Source: Buxus sempervirens
Lineage: Eukaryota > Streptophyta > Magnoliopsida > Buxales > Buxaceae
DNA: 64,000 bases
Assembly: GCA_947561395.2 (NCBI GenBank)
Contig: OX387190.1
Coordinates: forward strand, 33,722,858 to 33,786,857
Reading direction: 5' to 3'
The notes beneath the pieces are model-generated. The model was not told the DNA's origin. It saw nothing but the letters and a program-made list of their open reading frames with translations, and did no database searches. Below are positions 11,243 through 23,353 of this stretch, piece by piece. Each line of letters begins with the position of its first letter. Positions within the stretch are counted from its first letter, which is position 1. The translations under genes and the position numbers were made by a program.

Positions 11243-13190
11243 TTAACTTTTTATTAACGAATCTTGATGTTGACCAAAACTTGTAATCTTTGATCTAACA
11301 CAATTTCACCCATTTGTTGTGGGTTTTTATTTTGTAAGGTACGGACCCATTCAAGGCCATTGGCCTTTAATTACATCCTAGACTCTAAAACAACCCTTTG
11401 ATTTTAACTCTCAAAGTATATCAAGAAATATTTGGTTTAATTTGTGTTTTTGTTATTGTGGCTGAACCCAATGTTCGGGCTGCCTACGTACTCAAGTATT
11501 TGGGATCAAGCCATATTGTAGTTCATATGAGATTTAGGATTTAAATTTGGTTTGGATTATGAGATTCTGGTTTAGTTTTGGTTTGATTCAAACTATAGAA
11601 ACAATGTTTGGACCATGTTTGAAATAGTTTAAAAGCATGCAAAGCTTCATTGGGTTTGGCTTAAATGCCATGAATTGCATGTGTTCGGGCCAATTTGGGT
11701 CAAACTTGGAGCAATTTGGTTAAATATAGAGGGGCTTGGTTCAACAAGGGGGACTTAAGTTTAATTCGGGAAAGGATTGATCCAAACAAGGACACTTTGA
11801 ACCACTTTCAATGAAGAAAAAGGGTCACTTGAATTTTTTTTTTATCACCGTTTAGGTTGGATTTGGTTTTCAGAAACATTCAGGAATTTCCAGGGATTTT
11901 TCTAGATTTTTGCGGGATCAAGTTGGATTGAAATGAGACAAAAAAGGTTGATTTGAAGATTTTTGGGTAAATTGGGTCCGCGGTTTGGGTTGGACCTGTG
12001 CCAACGGGCATGTGTGCGGGCCGCATATGGACTTGCTTGGCCCGCGCGCAAGTCTAAGGCCCATGCGGGCCTAATTTCAGGGCCCAGCACCCAATTTTTT
12101 TTTACTTTTTTTTTATCGGATCTCCAGGTTGAGCATGGGATGCAGGCGTGCGGGTACACCTAGGCGCACTGGGCGTCCGAGCACGCGCAGCCCATTAGTG
12201 TTGGGCTTGCGCGGTGCGCGCGGCCCTTGGCCCTTTTTTTTTTTTTTTTGCAAGTGAGTCGGATACTGGGTTGGAGCGCGAGCGTGTGGGTCAGACCTAG
12301 GCGCGCTGGGCTTTGCATGCGCGTGACCCATTAGCGTTGGGCTCATGCATGCGCACAACCCATAGAGCCTAATGCACATTTTTTTCTTTTGAGAACGGGC
12401 CGAGATGTTGGGTTAGACATAGGGACACACGGGTACGCCTAGACGCATTGGACCAGTGCCTGTGCACGGCCCAAATGTGCTAGGCTGGCGCATACCCATT
12501 GCCCAGAACGTCCTCTATCGTCCCTGTTGGCCTATTTGCTCCGGAAAACCGCCTGTAGCGATCATATTTCCACCGAAAATCACTGTATTCACCTAAAAAT
12601 GTTGCTGAGCACTACCATGGTGCCTCAGGCGCTCCCAAGCGGATGAACACGCTGGGAATTTGCGCCTGAGCACTACATAAGTGTCTCGGATACACTTCAA
12701 TCAGTAAGGGTTGAACAATCTGGATTCTTCTTTTTCTCCATCTTGCATCTTCCATTATTTTTTTTCTTGTCTTGTCATTTTCACATCTGGATCTGCAAAT
12801 AAAGATCAGATGTATCTTCCAATCCTTATCTCGTTCTCTTTGCCCCGTTTCTTTTTTGTCTTCTAGAGCCTTGATGTTAGTATCTAGAGAGAATTCAAAG
12901 AATAGATTAAAGCATATCTTTCCTCTTTTTCCTTGAATCCTTTATTTCCTAAAATCTCTCTGATTTGTTTGTCTTCTATTTTCCCCGATCTTCTAACCCC
13001 CTTTTTCTCCAATATCCTCCTTTTTATAGAGCATTGGACATGGGGTAGTTATGAAACTACCCGTTCAAAGAGGTTATAACCCGAATAAACCCACGTTAAA
13101 GCTCTTCTCATCATCATTTTTTTTAATTTTAATTATCACCTTTTTTTTTAATTGAAAATGAGGGGATGCCTTGATGAAGTCCCTCTTTTA
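11243..13190. other. Insertion specific to unit 1, with GC-rich internal repeats
   Basis: The copy 2 flank passes from the equivalent of 11242 to that of 13190 with only about 100 unrelated bases, so most of this stretch is an extra segment in unit 1. Between 12130 and 12520 a unit of about 130 bases is repeated three times in diverged form, each with CCTAGGCGC-like and GTTGGGCT-like words. Composition suggests a retrotransposon LTR, but no ends, primer-binding site or target duplication could be fixed. Confidence 0.45.
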
Positions 13191-14064
13191 AATAAATGCA
13201 TTCAATTATTTTGGGGGATAAAAGTGAATAGAACAGGACATTTTAGGTAGCGTAGAATGGAAACTAGTTACTAAGATACATATGTGAAAACAACCAATTG
13301 GGAGATACAAGTAAAAATAAGTAATAGTGAGGGGCATTCTTGGATAATCTCTAAGATTCTTTCCTTCATCATCAAGTGATTAGGACATGAAATGTAAGTT
13401 GCAGAATGGTACATACACATAGTGTTACATGAGTCACATAGCGTTAAAGGAAGACTTCCTTGGATGTACCAAAATAAGTAGACTTATTTTAGATTTTTAT
13501 TTTCTAAATTTTAAAATGAATATATTGCAATGGGTTCATATTGAGCTTAGTTTGTCTGCTTATAATATATGGCATCTTTCTTGTCACCATGCAAAGCTAA
13601 AGAACCTCGATACATTTGAATTAAAGCCAATTACACTCGCGTTCATGTTGGTCAGCATAATATTCTAACCTTGATTGTAACAGCTCCATTTTGGCGCGGG
13701 ACCGCATTTCTCCTGACTCGAATTTTATTCGAACTATTGCTAAGGGCATCTTCGTAATTTTACCCTTGGCATGTATTCATGGATTGGGACCCACTTTCAA
13801 GACGACAGGGCACATTTCAGTTCATTGTCAAAAATAAGATTATGGGCACATTTCAAAGCACGAGTGTGGGACCGGTGGGTTGGTGTCTTCGTGGCGTACG
13901 TTAAGAACGTAAAAACCGAAGGTAATGTACATGGAACACTACACCAGCCCAATCATTCTCTGTTTGTTAGTTACTTGTTTCTGTTGCATGATACAAACAG
14001 TTGGCCAGCACTGCACTCTCATCTCATGCCTGCCTTAAAAAATGTTTATGAGTAGCTAGAGCTG
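13191..14064. repeat. Shared inter-unit spacer between OPT copies 1 and 2
   Basis: The left part (13191-13570) matches 22930-23350. The stretch near 13571-14050 matches 29220-29500 and 40576-40870. The uninterrupted GAGCTTAGTTTGTCTGCT at about 13543 is the empty site for the PIF-like element at 23354-29196. The reading frames here are not conserved between copies, so no gene is called. Confidence 0.6.
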
Positions 14065-14473
14065 AAAATATAACTTGGACGGCCCAAAGCCCCGCCCTAT
14101 CCAACCCAAACAAAAGCCTGAACCAAGCATTTAGTTGGACTGCCCAAAGCCCGCCTGATCCAAGCCCAACAACCGTGTTTATTCTAGCTGGTAAGGATTG
14201 GGATCTCACGGAAGGCAAAGGCAAAGACTTTTGTTGGCATCATGTGGAACTTCTCAAGGAAATCAGAAGCTTTTAAAATCCTCACCTGGCTTCTGCTGAC
14301 CCAAGGGAACTGTTTTATGTCTTAAATCCTCACCTTTCTTATGCTGTTTCAGGCTGCCCAATGAATTAACCCTAGCCAGATCCAAAATTCCTTTTGCTTG
14401 GGTTTTCCAATCTTGGCCCAACCCAAAAGTTCGCAAAGGCTAACACCACCAATGTGTTTACTTGGGCTGCCAC
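14065..14473. repeat. Duplicated noncoding block A, copy 2 (truncated)
   Basis: Closely similar to 1461-1698 plus 2231-2410, to 29510-29920 and to 40870-41300, and it lacks the hAT element seen at 1699. It stops abruptly at the start of a hAT element at 14474. The rest of the block (the TTGGATATTATCC part) is missing. Confidence 0.75.
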
Positions 14474-14893
14474 TAGAGGTGGCAATTGTGACCCGTGACC
14501 CACTAGGTCTTGGGGGGGTTTGGGTTGACTGTTTCAACCGGAGGCTTGGGTTTGGGTCATGAATTCTTAACCCAATTATAAATAGATTGGATTAAGATTT
14601 GACCCCTTAACCCGAAATGACCCGATCACAACCCTATTTTTTTTTTAGGCAATATTAGTTTGGAACTTTATACTAACAATAGTTGTGGCTATTCAACCTT
14701 TTCTCTTTTAACATAAATAATGACAAAGGATAAAAGTGAAGAAATATTTTCTAGATGTAAATATTTCAAATTTCTTAGCTTCTACTAATTTTAATTGAGG
14801 CATTGATGACAAGTAAAGTCTTTTAAGGCTTTATTATTATGTTTTAGTTCTTTTCTTCATTTTATTTTAGTTCTATCTTAATGATGTCATTAA
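14474..14893. mobile_element. Truncated hAT-type element
   Basis: It begins TAGAGGTGGCAATTGTGACCC and continues with sequence closely related to 24321-24740, including the ATAATGACAAAGGATAAA word. The right terminus is absent. At about 14893 it joins directly to OPT 3' flank sequence equivalent to about 3540, which points to a deletion spanning the element's right half and more than 1 kb of flank. Confidence 0.75.
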
Positions 14894-15355
14894 TGTTTTG
14901 AATACTTTTTTTCTATAAATTTTGATATAGTAGTATAAAAAAATATTTATGTATTCCAACTTCGCGTGCATGCTAGCAAAAATTAAGAATGCCCCAAACG
15001 GTTAACCCTCCAAATTAACTTGCTTTATGTGGAGGATTTGCTCCTATAGCATTATAATGGTGAGAATACAGCTGCGTTTGGTAACGCTTTTCGGAAGTAT
15101 TTTTTTGTTTTTGAAAGCAAAAAATTGCTTTTAAAAGCAAAATTACCGTTTGGTAATGCACATGAGAAAGCAATTTACTAAAAGCAAAGAAGCAATTTTA
15201 TTGCTTTTCATCGGAAGCAACAAAACGTTGCTTTTCAATTTTTTTACAAAATTGCTTTATTGCTTTCAAAACCCCTGGATACCCTATTGCTTTATTCCTA
15301 TGTTAAAGATGATGCCTCCATACTCACTTAAAAAGCAATAGCGTATTGTTATTGA

Positions 15356-15733
15356 TAGAGCCAGCAAAATGCCACTCGACCCGACGGGTCAACCCGATTA
15401 TAAACGGATTGGGTTGACCTATTTATTAATTGGGTTGGGTGCGGGTTGGGGAAACGGGTCAAACCGATTATGACCCGCCAACCCGACGGGTAACGCAATT
15501 AAAAAAAAATGGCAAAAGTATCATGTTTTGACTCGATTAACCCCAAAACTCGACCCGAACCCGGTACAACCCGATCCAATTAACCCCCTAACCCTATTTT
15601 AATAATATTTTTTGCAAAATAAAAAATAAAAATAATAATAAACGGGTTGGCGGGTTGGGTTTGGGTTGGGGGGTTTTCCAACCCGCCTTAATTTAGTCCA
15701 ACCCGATTATGACCCGACCCGTTGCCAGCTCTA
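15356..15733. mobile_element. hAT-type MITE with near-perfect 8-bp TSD
   Basis: The ends are TAGAGCCAGCAAAATG and CGTTGCCAGCTCTA. The flanks are GTTATTGA (15348-15355) and GTTATTGC (15734-15741), one mismatch in eight. The interior is rich in AACCCGA and GGGTTGG words and holds no gene. It interrupts the PIF-like element just before the transposase relic. Confidence 0.8.
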
Positions 15734-15939
15734 GTTATTGCTTGTTGTGCATTACATAATTTTATCAGAATGCAAGCACATGAAGATAATTTATTCACAG
15801 AATTTGAAGATGAGGAAATGGTGGTCGAAGATGAGCTAACAGGTTCAAGTTCAGAACAACCCATAGAGAATGATGTGACGGCTAGATCTCGACGAGAGAT
15901 GTCAGAATTAAGAGACTCAATTGCACGTAGACTAGCTAG

Positions 15940-16838
15940 TAGGTATGGGCGGCGGGCCGGCCCGGCACGGCCCGGCACGCCTGAGGCGTGCTCGGGCGGG
16001 CCGCGGGCCTGACGTGCCGCGGGCCTGGCGGGCCGCGGCATGCCAGGCCCGTTTGCCCCATTACCCCAGCCCAGCACGGCACGCCCCAGCAGGCGTGCCG
16101 TGCCGGCGGGCCAATTTAATTTTTTTTAAAAAAAATAAAGAAAAATTCAAAAAAATCACCAAAAAATCTAAAAAAATCATTAAAAAATTCTGAAAAATAT
16201 TTTTATTATTCACAAAATTGTTTTACACATATTTGGATAGATTTTGCTCAAAAAAATATAAATTACATCCATTAAAGACTTAAAGTAGTCTAATTAAAAA
16301 CTATGGACTTAACAAATATATTTAATTGGAGATTTTGTAACAGTTTTTTGGGTTTATTTATACTTAGTTATTTTCTTAGCTTTAAATGATTATATAAGAG
16401 TTTCAACAATCATGTGGTATCCTTAATGTTTAGGTAAAATATTTTAATTATGATACTATTGTTGCAAGAAGTTGATTTGTCATAGTGGTTAAGGAGACAG
16501 ATTTTCAGTCCCTTGGACAAGGTTCGAATCTTCTTATGGACAAATTTTGGCTATTTAAGCTAGTCGGGCTGTTGGAGCGTGCCCAGCGGGCCCACAGGCA
16601 GGCCAGCCCGTCTGGGCGCGCGGGCCAGCCCGCCTAGGCACGCGCGGCCCGCGCCGTGCGCGGGCCCGGGCCGGCACGCGAGCCCACGTGCCGCGGCCCG
16701 CATGCCGCGTGCCCTGGCGGGCCGTGCCCAAACGGGCCGCGAGGCCAGGACCCCCGGCCCGGCACGGCCCGTGTACTGCCTGCTACAGTGCACGGGCCGT
16801 GCCGTGCTCGGGCCGGCACGGCCTGTTGCTCATCCCTA
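15940..16838. mobile_element. GC-rich hAT-type element with CTAGCTAG target duplication
   Basis: The ends are TAGGTATGGGC and GCTCATCCCTA, near inverted repeats. The perfect 8-bp duplication CTAGCTAG, itself palindromic, lies at 15932-15939 and 16839-16846. Both subterminal regions are extremely GC-rich with GGGCC/GGCACG words in inverted arrangement, while the middle is AT-rich. Long GC-rich open frames here are compositional only. A tRNA-related piece lies at 16465-16545. Confidence 0.9.
16465..16545 (+). repeat. tRNA-like (SINE-type) fragment
   Basis: The piece carries a box-A-like CATAGTGGTTAAGG and, about 40 bases on, a box-B-like GGTTCGAATCTTC, the pattern of RNA polymerase III promoters in tRNA-derived SINEs. 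It lacks the cloverleaf pairing of a real tRNA as far as I can see, so I call it a SINE fragment captured inside the hAT element. Confidence 0.4.
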
Positions 16839-17182
16839 CTAGCTAGTGCATATGGATTAGCACAATGGTGATATTAGATACTTGTTTACTTATTTGAATG
16901 TAATTAAATGACTATTTTATGAATCTTTTATAATATTGGACTTATATTTTTGAGTATATTTCTAAGTACAATACATAAATTGTGTACAATACTTTTATGG
17001 AAGCAAAAAACAATTTTTATGTTACTGCAATTACCAAACATGCTTTTTTGCTTCTTAAAAGCAAAGCAAAAGTTTACCAAACGCATTTGCTTTAAGAAAA
17101 GATCTTTCGAAAAGCATAAAATTGCTTTTTTGCTTTCTTGCTTTTAGAAGCAAAAAAGCAAAAGCGTTACCAAATGTAGCCT

Positions 17183-17400
17183 ACATCTTCAATTTTTTTT
17201 GGTAAGCAGAATACATCTTCAATTACAAATGTAACAGAAAGATATCTACAATTAATTTTCTCCCACACAATTCCCCCAAACGGTTAACCCTCCTAATTAA
17301 CTTGTGTAACTCAACACCAAACTTGCTAATTACATTCAGCAACGATGCCACAACAAACTAAGACATACGTGTAAGGTAATATGTATCGACAGCGAATCGA
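17183..17400. repeat. Proximal 3' flank of OPT copy 2
   Basis: Matches 3660-3862, 31720-31865 and 42900-43083. It holds the uninterrupted GATATCTACAATT, an empty site for the hAT MITE at 31535-31704. Confidence 0.7.
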
Positions 17401-20400
17401 TCAATTGATAGGGCATCCGTCAGAGATTACCCCCTTAGCCGTGGGACAGTGTGCTAGATCACAGTGTTCGCCCTGCGTGCCCCACCAGTTCAAGCTCTTC
17501 TCTTCTAAACCCACAGCGAAGTACAGCAGAACCGCCATGAAAGCCACTCCAGCATCAAGAGCCGCTGACAGAATATAGTTGTACCTCTGCCACCATTGCT
17601 TTCGGTACCGGAAAACAAAGAAGTTGAAGATGGTTCCCACTATGATCCAAGAGTTATAGTTCACTGTTGTTGCCGGCGGCATATATGCAGTTGCACCCAG
17701 AAGCACCGGGAGGTTAATCAGTGGGATCCATGATTGCTTGGGGAAGGCCTTGTGCAGAAGCCAGACTATAACTGGACCCAGAATACCTGCAAGGAAGAAC
17801 CAATTAATGGCTCTGTAGTTCCCAAGAGTGCCAAAGATCCTCATGGGTCCAACCAGACCCCAGATGACGGACGCATCGAAGAAGACACGGTCACCAGGGC
17901 ACGTCCACGGACTGTTCGGTGGAAGGAGCTCGTCGTTGCATATGTTGTCGATCGACGTCAACTGCCACCATGCCACATTGAGGTTTATGGTTCCATTTAT
18001 CAACGTTCCGATAAACTGGAATGCAACAACATTCATTCAAGTTAATAGAAGGGGGACAAATTGATGTAAGGAAGAATCTAAAATCAACCTGAATTCATTA
18101 CAGATGCCTCATAAAACGAGAAGAAGAATTGTGAAATTTGTACCTGAACTAAGAACATGGATCTGGGAGGGATCTTCATGTAATGGCCTAGCTTGAAATC
18201 ACCAAGAAAAGAGACGGCTTGAGCCATGCTGATATACCCATATGTTTTGAAGCAGACATTTGCAATTGGATATCCCGGCATTATAACACCCATGATGTAC
18301 TCTGTTATGATGTTTAACCCCGGCGTCTGGACAAACAAATTTCAGAATATCAGTCCCGGTTTTACGACAGCATTTCCATTGTGCAGGAGCAAAGGTTATA
18401 TATCATTCTGCAAACTGAGATAAACAACTACATAAATGGGAGACAGGAGAGAGGTGAGGAGATCGAAGTAAGTTTTTCACTAGAATTACCTGATTTGTTG
18501 TGGCAGTTATGATGCTGATTGGAAGGGTGAACATGAAAGCCATGCCAGCAGCAAATATAAGTCCCCAGTAAGGCAATTGCACCTGTTTCTTCATGAAGAT
18601 GCAGAGCAAAAGAGATACAATTAATGATACACCAAGCAGGATGTAGAACCACCAGGAAGGTATGTCCTTGTATTTCCTCATCAACCTTGTGTGAATATCC
18701 GGTTTGCCGGTGTGAGAAGCACGGTACCGATCATAGATCTCCCTGCAACCAAGTACAAAACATGAACAGTAAACCAAAATGAATTTTCAGGTAATTGAAA
18801 TAAAATTTGGATCCAGATCAGGATAATTCATGAAGGGCATACCTTCCATAGAAAAGGGCCACATGAGTGACGGTGGCCGCAATGGTGGCGAAGCCAAAGC
18901 CATAGGTGAGAGCAAAAAACATGCTGAGATTGATTCGTCCTTGCTTATCATACTGTGCATAATCGATCTCGAATTTGTTATTGACGATGGCTGATATGTT
19001 ATAAGTCTGACCGGAGGCCGTGAAGAGGTGTGAAGAGAAGATGGGGAAGGTAGTAGCATTATAGGCGTTCAATCCCCAGTAAGCAATGGGGATGACAATG
19101 TAGATGATCAATACATAGCCGACCAAGATGTTGACGATGGCAAAGAAAGGGGTGACGAGGGGGCTGGAGAGGAAGGATGCCACAACGGTCCAGTCCAGAG
19201 TTAAAGCCCCAAGTCCCAGGCCTTTCATGCCTGATCCAAGCTGATGGGCTGTGACGGATTTGGAGAAAGCCCAACAGATCCATGAGATGGTTGAGAGGGT
19301 AGTAAATAAGTACCCTGGGAGTGCATACCAGGAGAAGCTGCAAACCATTGCAATGACGAAGAACTTCGACCTTGACAGGCGTCGCTCATTATCTTTCTCA
19401 TGCAACGCGCTGCACGTTTTAAAAGTAGAAAATCAGCTGATAGCATGATATGAACTCGTGTAATTTTTTTTTTCTTGTTCGCATAGAAGAATACGTAACA
19501 GACCGAAGGACCAAAACACTCGAGTAATTCGCATTGAACATGATATGAACCTCTCATCAGAAAAAAAAATGATATGAACCTGGCCTTGTTTAATGTCAAT
19601 TTATTAATTATATAAGAAATATAAAATTGGTGTCATTATATACTGAGTTGATCAAACAGCTCAATACCTTAGAGTTTGATATTCTAATGTAAAGGCTATG
19701 TATTTAAACTTTCACTACAAACATTATTTAAGATTTTAACAGTTCTAAGCCGTGGTAGCCTGCTGTGCCAGTGAGCCTAATTGACAAGCCTACCCTATGG
19801 CCTATCGTTATCTCGGCCCATACTCATATTGAGTCAGCTCAACATGGAATGACAGAGACAGAGAGGCAGTAGGCAAGTGGACCATATATTCCTTTTAATA
19901 GAAGGTCTGGAGAAGTGGACTATCTCCACCATCTACCACCGCTGGCAACCACGACCGGCTAACCAAACAGGCAGATTCATACGGGACAGAAAAGGAAGGC
20001 AAAACATTCATATACAAACAATAAGAATGTTGAAGGCTACAATAGTTTGAGAGACAAATTGACGTACCGAAATAAAGAGACCTGAACCAGAGTATTGGGC
20101 CACCACATGTGCGCTGGCTCCACTACGTACTTCCTCAAAATCCCGGCCCAGCCATATCCCAAGACCTGTTCCACATGCGCACGTTAGCGTAAGCCATGGC
20201 CAAACTACACCTTGGAAACACGGATGGATAGGATAGCATAAGCAAACGGGTTGCCAGAACCGCAGAAACAACATTGTACATATCGCAGAAACACTCAAGT
20301 GGCTCCGGTAAATTGGTTTTTAGTGATTTTTATTTAAAATAATTCAGATGCAGTCGGTCAAATCTTTATAATTGATTTTTAATGATCCTTTTTGAAAACT

Positions 20401-21239
20401 GAGAATCCATGTCATTTTAATGTTCATTTAGTGTTTGTTTCCCAAATGACCGACTTAAATGAACAATAAAATGAGAGTAATTCTCAATTATTTAAAAAAA
20501 GTATTACTAAAAATTCAATTATCAAGATTTTGGCGATTAAATCTGAATTATTTTTAAAAATATCACTAAAAACGGATTTTCCCCCGGAGGCTCAAACGCC
20601 ACCGGAAAGAAACCATACCGCAAAGACATTAATTAACACAGCAATAGAAACCAATGATGCTTGTAACAAGAGAGAGAGAGAGAGAATAGATTAAACTAAA
20701 AAACCAAATGAGATTGCAATAGATTTAACCTGGGTTGTAATGATAAGAATCCAACTGGCCAAGAAGGAGATCTTCCTGCCATAGAAGGCCTTGATTATAG
20801 TAACTATGTTTACGGCGTAAGCTGATCCGCTTCCGAAAGCGGCTCCGGCGTTGGCAAACATGGTGATGAGTACGTGTTCCTTCATGTTGAACGGACCCGG
20901 ATTTAAGGACAACTCCAAAGATCCGACGCGGTACTTGGTAGTGGGGAGTACCTTGGCCATAAACCGACCGATGGGAAGCGTAGCGACCTGAACAGTGATC
21001 TGGGTAACGACGAGAGGCTCTGTTCTGTAGGCGAAAAACTGGTTGATGAAGGACAGCAACCCACACGAAAGAAGACCCAGAAACCACATACGAAAGGTCC
21101 ATACAGGGATTGAAGGGTCGTCGGTGTTGGTCACCGTCAATCGAACTTGTTCAATCGGAGACAATTCGTCCTCGTCAATCTCCTCGTCCTCTGCTACTTT
21201 CACGGAATTCGTTCCCATCTCCACTTCCATTGTCGCCAT
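17401..21239 (-). CDS. Oligopeptide transporter (OPT family, PT clade), copy 2, intact
   Basis: The gene has six exons: 20730-21239, 20068-20165, 18843-19409, 18490-18742, 18144-18326 and 17401-18015. They sum to 2,226 bases and 741 residues, with the same exon lengths and intron phases as copy 1 and every junction GT-AG. NPGPFN sits near residue 113 and KIPPR near 527. Exon 3 encodes the long LHEKDNERR...[20 protein letters not shown] segment with several membrane helices. The ATG is set by alignment with copies 1 and 3. It differs from copy 1 mainly by scattered substitutions, such as WPN for WPS in exon 2 and SLEL for LLEL before NPG. Intron 1 carries the same AT-rich MITE as copy 1, so that insertion predates their split. 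The ancestral TATA box is kept. Substrate unknown; the predicted location is a cell membrane. Confidence 0.93.
20307..20584. mobile_element. AT-rich MITE in intron 1 of OPT copy 2
   Basis: The ends are GGTAAATTGGTTTTTAGTG and CTAAAAACGGATTTTCCC. It is in the same position as the MITE of copy 1, with an internal deletion of about 80 bases. Confidence 0.7.
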
Positions 21240-21342
21240 GTCGAGAGAACCAGAGGGGGGACGTGCAGAGAAACGAAGAGAGAACGATATTTCTAGATAT
21301 GAAACGAAAATAATTTAAGGTTCAAACCTTCTTAATGAGCCG

Positions 21343-21349
21343 TTTTATA
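21343..21349 (-). promoter_or_regulatory. TATA box of OPT copy 2
   Basis: It reads TATAAAA on the minus strand, about 104 bases before the ATG, with flanks nearly identical to those of the copy 1 TATA box. Confidence 0.65.
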
Positions 21350-23353
21350 GGTCAAGAGGAAGGGGTCTCTTTCCTTCTTCGAATGGACAAAAGTGTCACT
21401 GTGCGTAACCAGACTTTAGAAGTAACTTTTGAGTTGAGAGATAAAACTCGTTAAGATTAAAGTAAATTTTATGAGATCCATATATGGGTCCAAAATCTTG
21501 AGTATTCTCTTTATATAATAGTCTTGATTACGTTAAAGCAGTTGAATGCTGGACAAAGGGAATCAGCGGGGAATCAATGAAATGCCGAAATCTACTTGCT
21601 TTCTCTCTGTCTCTGGTGTACAATACACAGACACAGCTGTCGTTACGGACTTACTCGATCAAGTTGAGGAGAAATCCTCTATAACACCGTCGGCTTTCAC
21701 AGAAAACCCGCTTTTCAATAAATTTTTTTTGGTAATGCCGCTTTTCAATAAATTCACGCGGCCTTTTCGAAGGAATGTATTTATCAGATTCTCTTTTTCT
21801 GACAGTTTCCAATAATTTTCCAGTGGAGTTCTGTAGCTCTGTTTAATGTGGGTTGGCAATGAAATAAGATATATTACTACCTAACGGAATTTGTGATCCT
21901 CATTCTGGTCAAGTGTGGAAGCATTTATTGAGTTAGGGGATTTCCACCACCTATATAACTCATGAATTAAGGACTACCCAAAAAAAAAAAAAACTCATGA
22001 ATTAAGAATCCTCGCAACCATAATTTTTATTTAACACGAATTAATCCATTTTCAAATCTTTCACAAATTAAGTTCTCGATCGTCTATCAGCCCAGGTAGA
22101 GTTGGGATCTCAGTCATCCTTATTTGTTTTGATGGAATAATTTGGTTAAAGACAAGATACTCTCCAATTTTTTAAATGTTTCAGAAAGCATTTTATAATT
22201 GTCTGAAAGGTTCCCCTCCAATGGAAGATATACAATAATTTATCGGTGATAAAAGGTATTGACATCTTATTTTGATTTATTTAATTACTTGTGGATGTGT
22301 TAGCGGAAATCACGAACGAGATGATTAAAAGAAAGGAGAAATAAGCAAGCAAAGTAAATCTAATGCAGGCAAATTAATAGTATTTATAAGTATTAATTAG
22401 AAGCTTCCAAAGAAGAAAGTAAATCTAATGTTGACTGCAGAGATTTGAACTTTGTTGACTTATTTACTCTATTATTGTCTTTATAATGAATGTTTCGATG
22501 TTCCATTTTCCTATTTTTTTTTTTGTTTCCCTAATTACCGCTCAGTATTTGTCCACCATGACTTGATTCTGACGTCCTTGTATATATATAGTTAGAAGAT
22601 AGCATCAAAACCATTTTTAGACGGCACAAAAGATGGAGGATTATCGTTTATAAAACTAAGGCAGTGTTCCGTATGAATGCTACAAAACCAGCACTTATTT
22701 TGTCTTAAAGCCGGATCATTATTAACCAGCGCTTATTTTGCCGCACATACGTAGAAAGAGGTGGACGAGGAGAAACCATGTGACTTACATGATTATTAAG
22801 TTTTAAAAAAGGTAATGCAGTTTTGACAATCCCTATTAGGGTGCCTCCCGTTACATATAGTATAGGCTAGGGGCATGTGCAATGCATTTAAATTAACTTG
22901 ATCAGTTCGTACTTAGTTATAAATTTAAATGCGTACATTCAATTATTTGGGGATAAAAGTAAATAGAAATGACAGTAAATGACGTTTTAGGTAGCGGTAG
23001 AAAAGAAACCAGTTACTAAGATACATATGTGAAAACAGCCAATTGGGAGATGCAAGTAAAAATAAGTAATAGTGAAGGGCATTCTTGGATAATCTTTAAG
23101 ATTCTCTTTATACCTTTTTTTTTTTTAATAAAATAGTATGGATTCTTCCCTTTATCATCAAATGACTAGGACACGAAGTGATTAGGACATGAAATGTAAG
23201 TTGCAGAATGGTACATACGTATACGGTCACATGAGTAACGTAACGTCAAAGGAAAACTTCCTTGGATGTACCAAAATAAGTAGAGTTATTTTAGATTTTT
23301 ATTTTATATTTTAAAATAAATGTATTGCAATGGGTTCACATTGAGCTTACTTT
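21350..23353. repeat. 5' flank of OPT copy 2
   Basis: A shortened version of the copy 1 flank. It lacks the MITE at 8299, the Tourist element at 9327, the segment 9900-10600 and the insert 11243-13190. A local direct duplication of about 30 bases around CGCTTTTCAATAAATT lies at 21705-21755. No gene is recognised. Confidence 0.65.

Larger units (their letters stand above)
15734..16871 (+). pseudogene. PIF/Harbinger transposase C-terminal relic, split by a hAT element
   Basis: Two coding pieces, 15734-15939 and 16847-16871, are in frame once the intervening hAT element and one copy of its target duplication are disregarded. The first contains the block CCALHNFIR followed by an acidic stretch and then MSELRDSIA; the second ends AYGLAQW and a TGA stop. 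The CC(A/M)LHNFIR block and a terminal basic-acidic helix are features of plant PIF/ALP1-like nuclease transposases. Only about 75 residues of an expected 350-400 remain, and the upstream catalytic region is missing, so it cannot encode an active enzyme. It supports assigning the surrounding 15071-17182 element to PIF/Harbinger. Confidence 0.75.
15071..17182. mobile_element. PIF/Harbinger-like element with transposase relic and nested hATs
   Basis: The left end GCTGCGTTTGGTAACGCTTTT pairs with the inverted right end, whose reverse complement is GGCTACATTTGGTAACGC. The same ends bound elements at 23354 and 38052. Inside are stretches of TTGCTTTT-like words, a relic of the C-terminus of a PIF-type transposase, and two hAT elements. 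A 3-base duplication (ACA) is possible but not decisive. Confidence 0.7.

Noticed and set aside
16465-16545. Possible tRNA gene
   Set aside because: Boxes A and B are present but I could not form an acceptor stem or anticodon arm. It lies inside a transposon, so a SINE fragment is more likely.
16560-16842. Overlapping GC-rich open frames on both strands
   Set aside because: They lie in the GC-rich arm of a hAT element. All frames are open because stop codons are rare in such composition, and the residues are low-complexity Gly, Pro, Arg and Ala.
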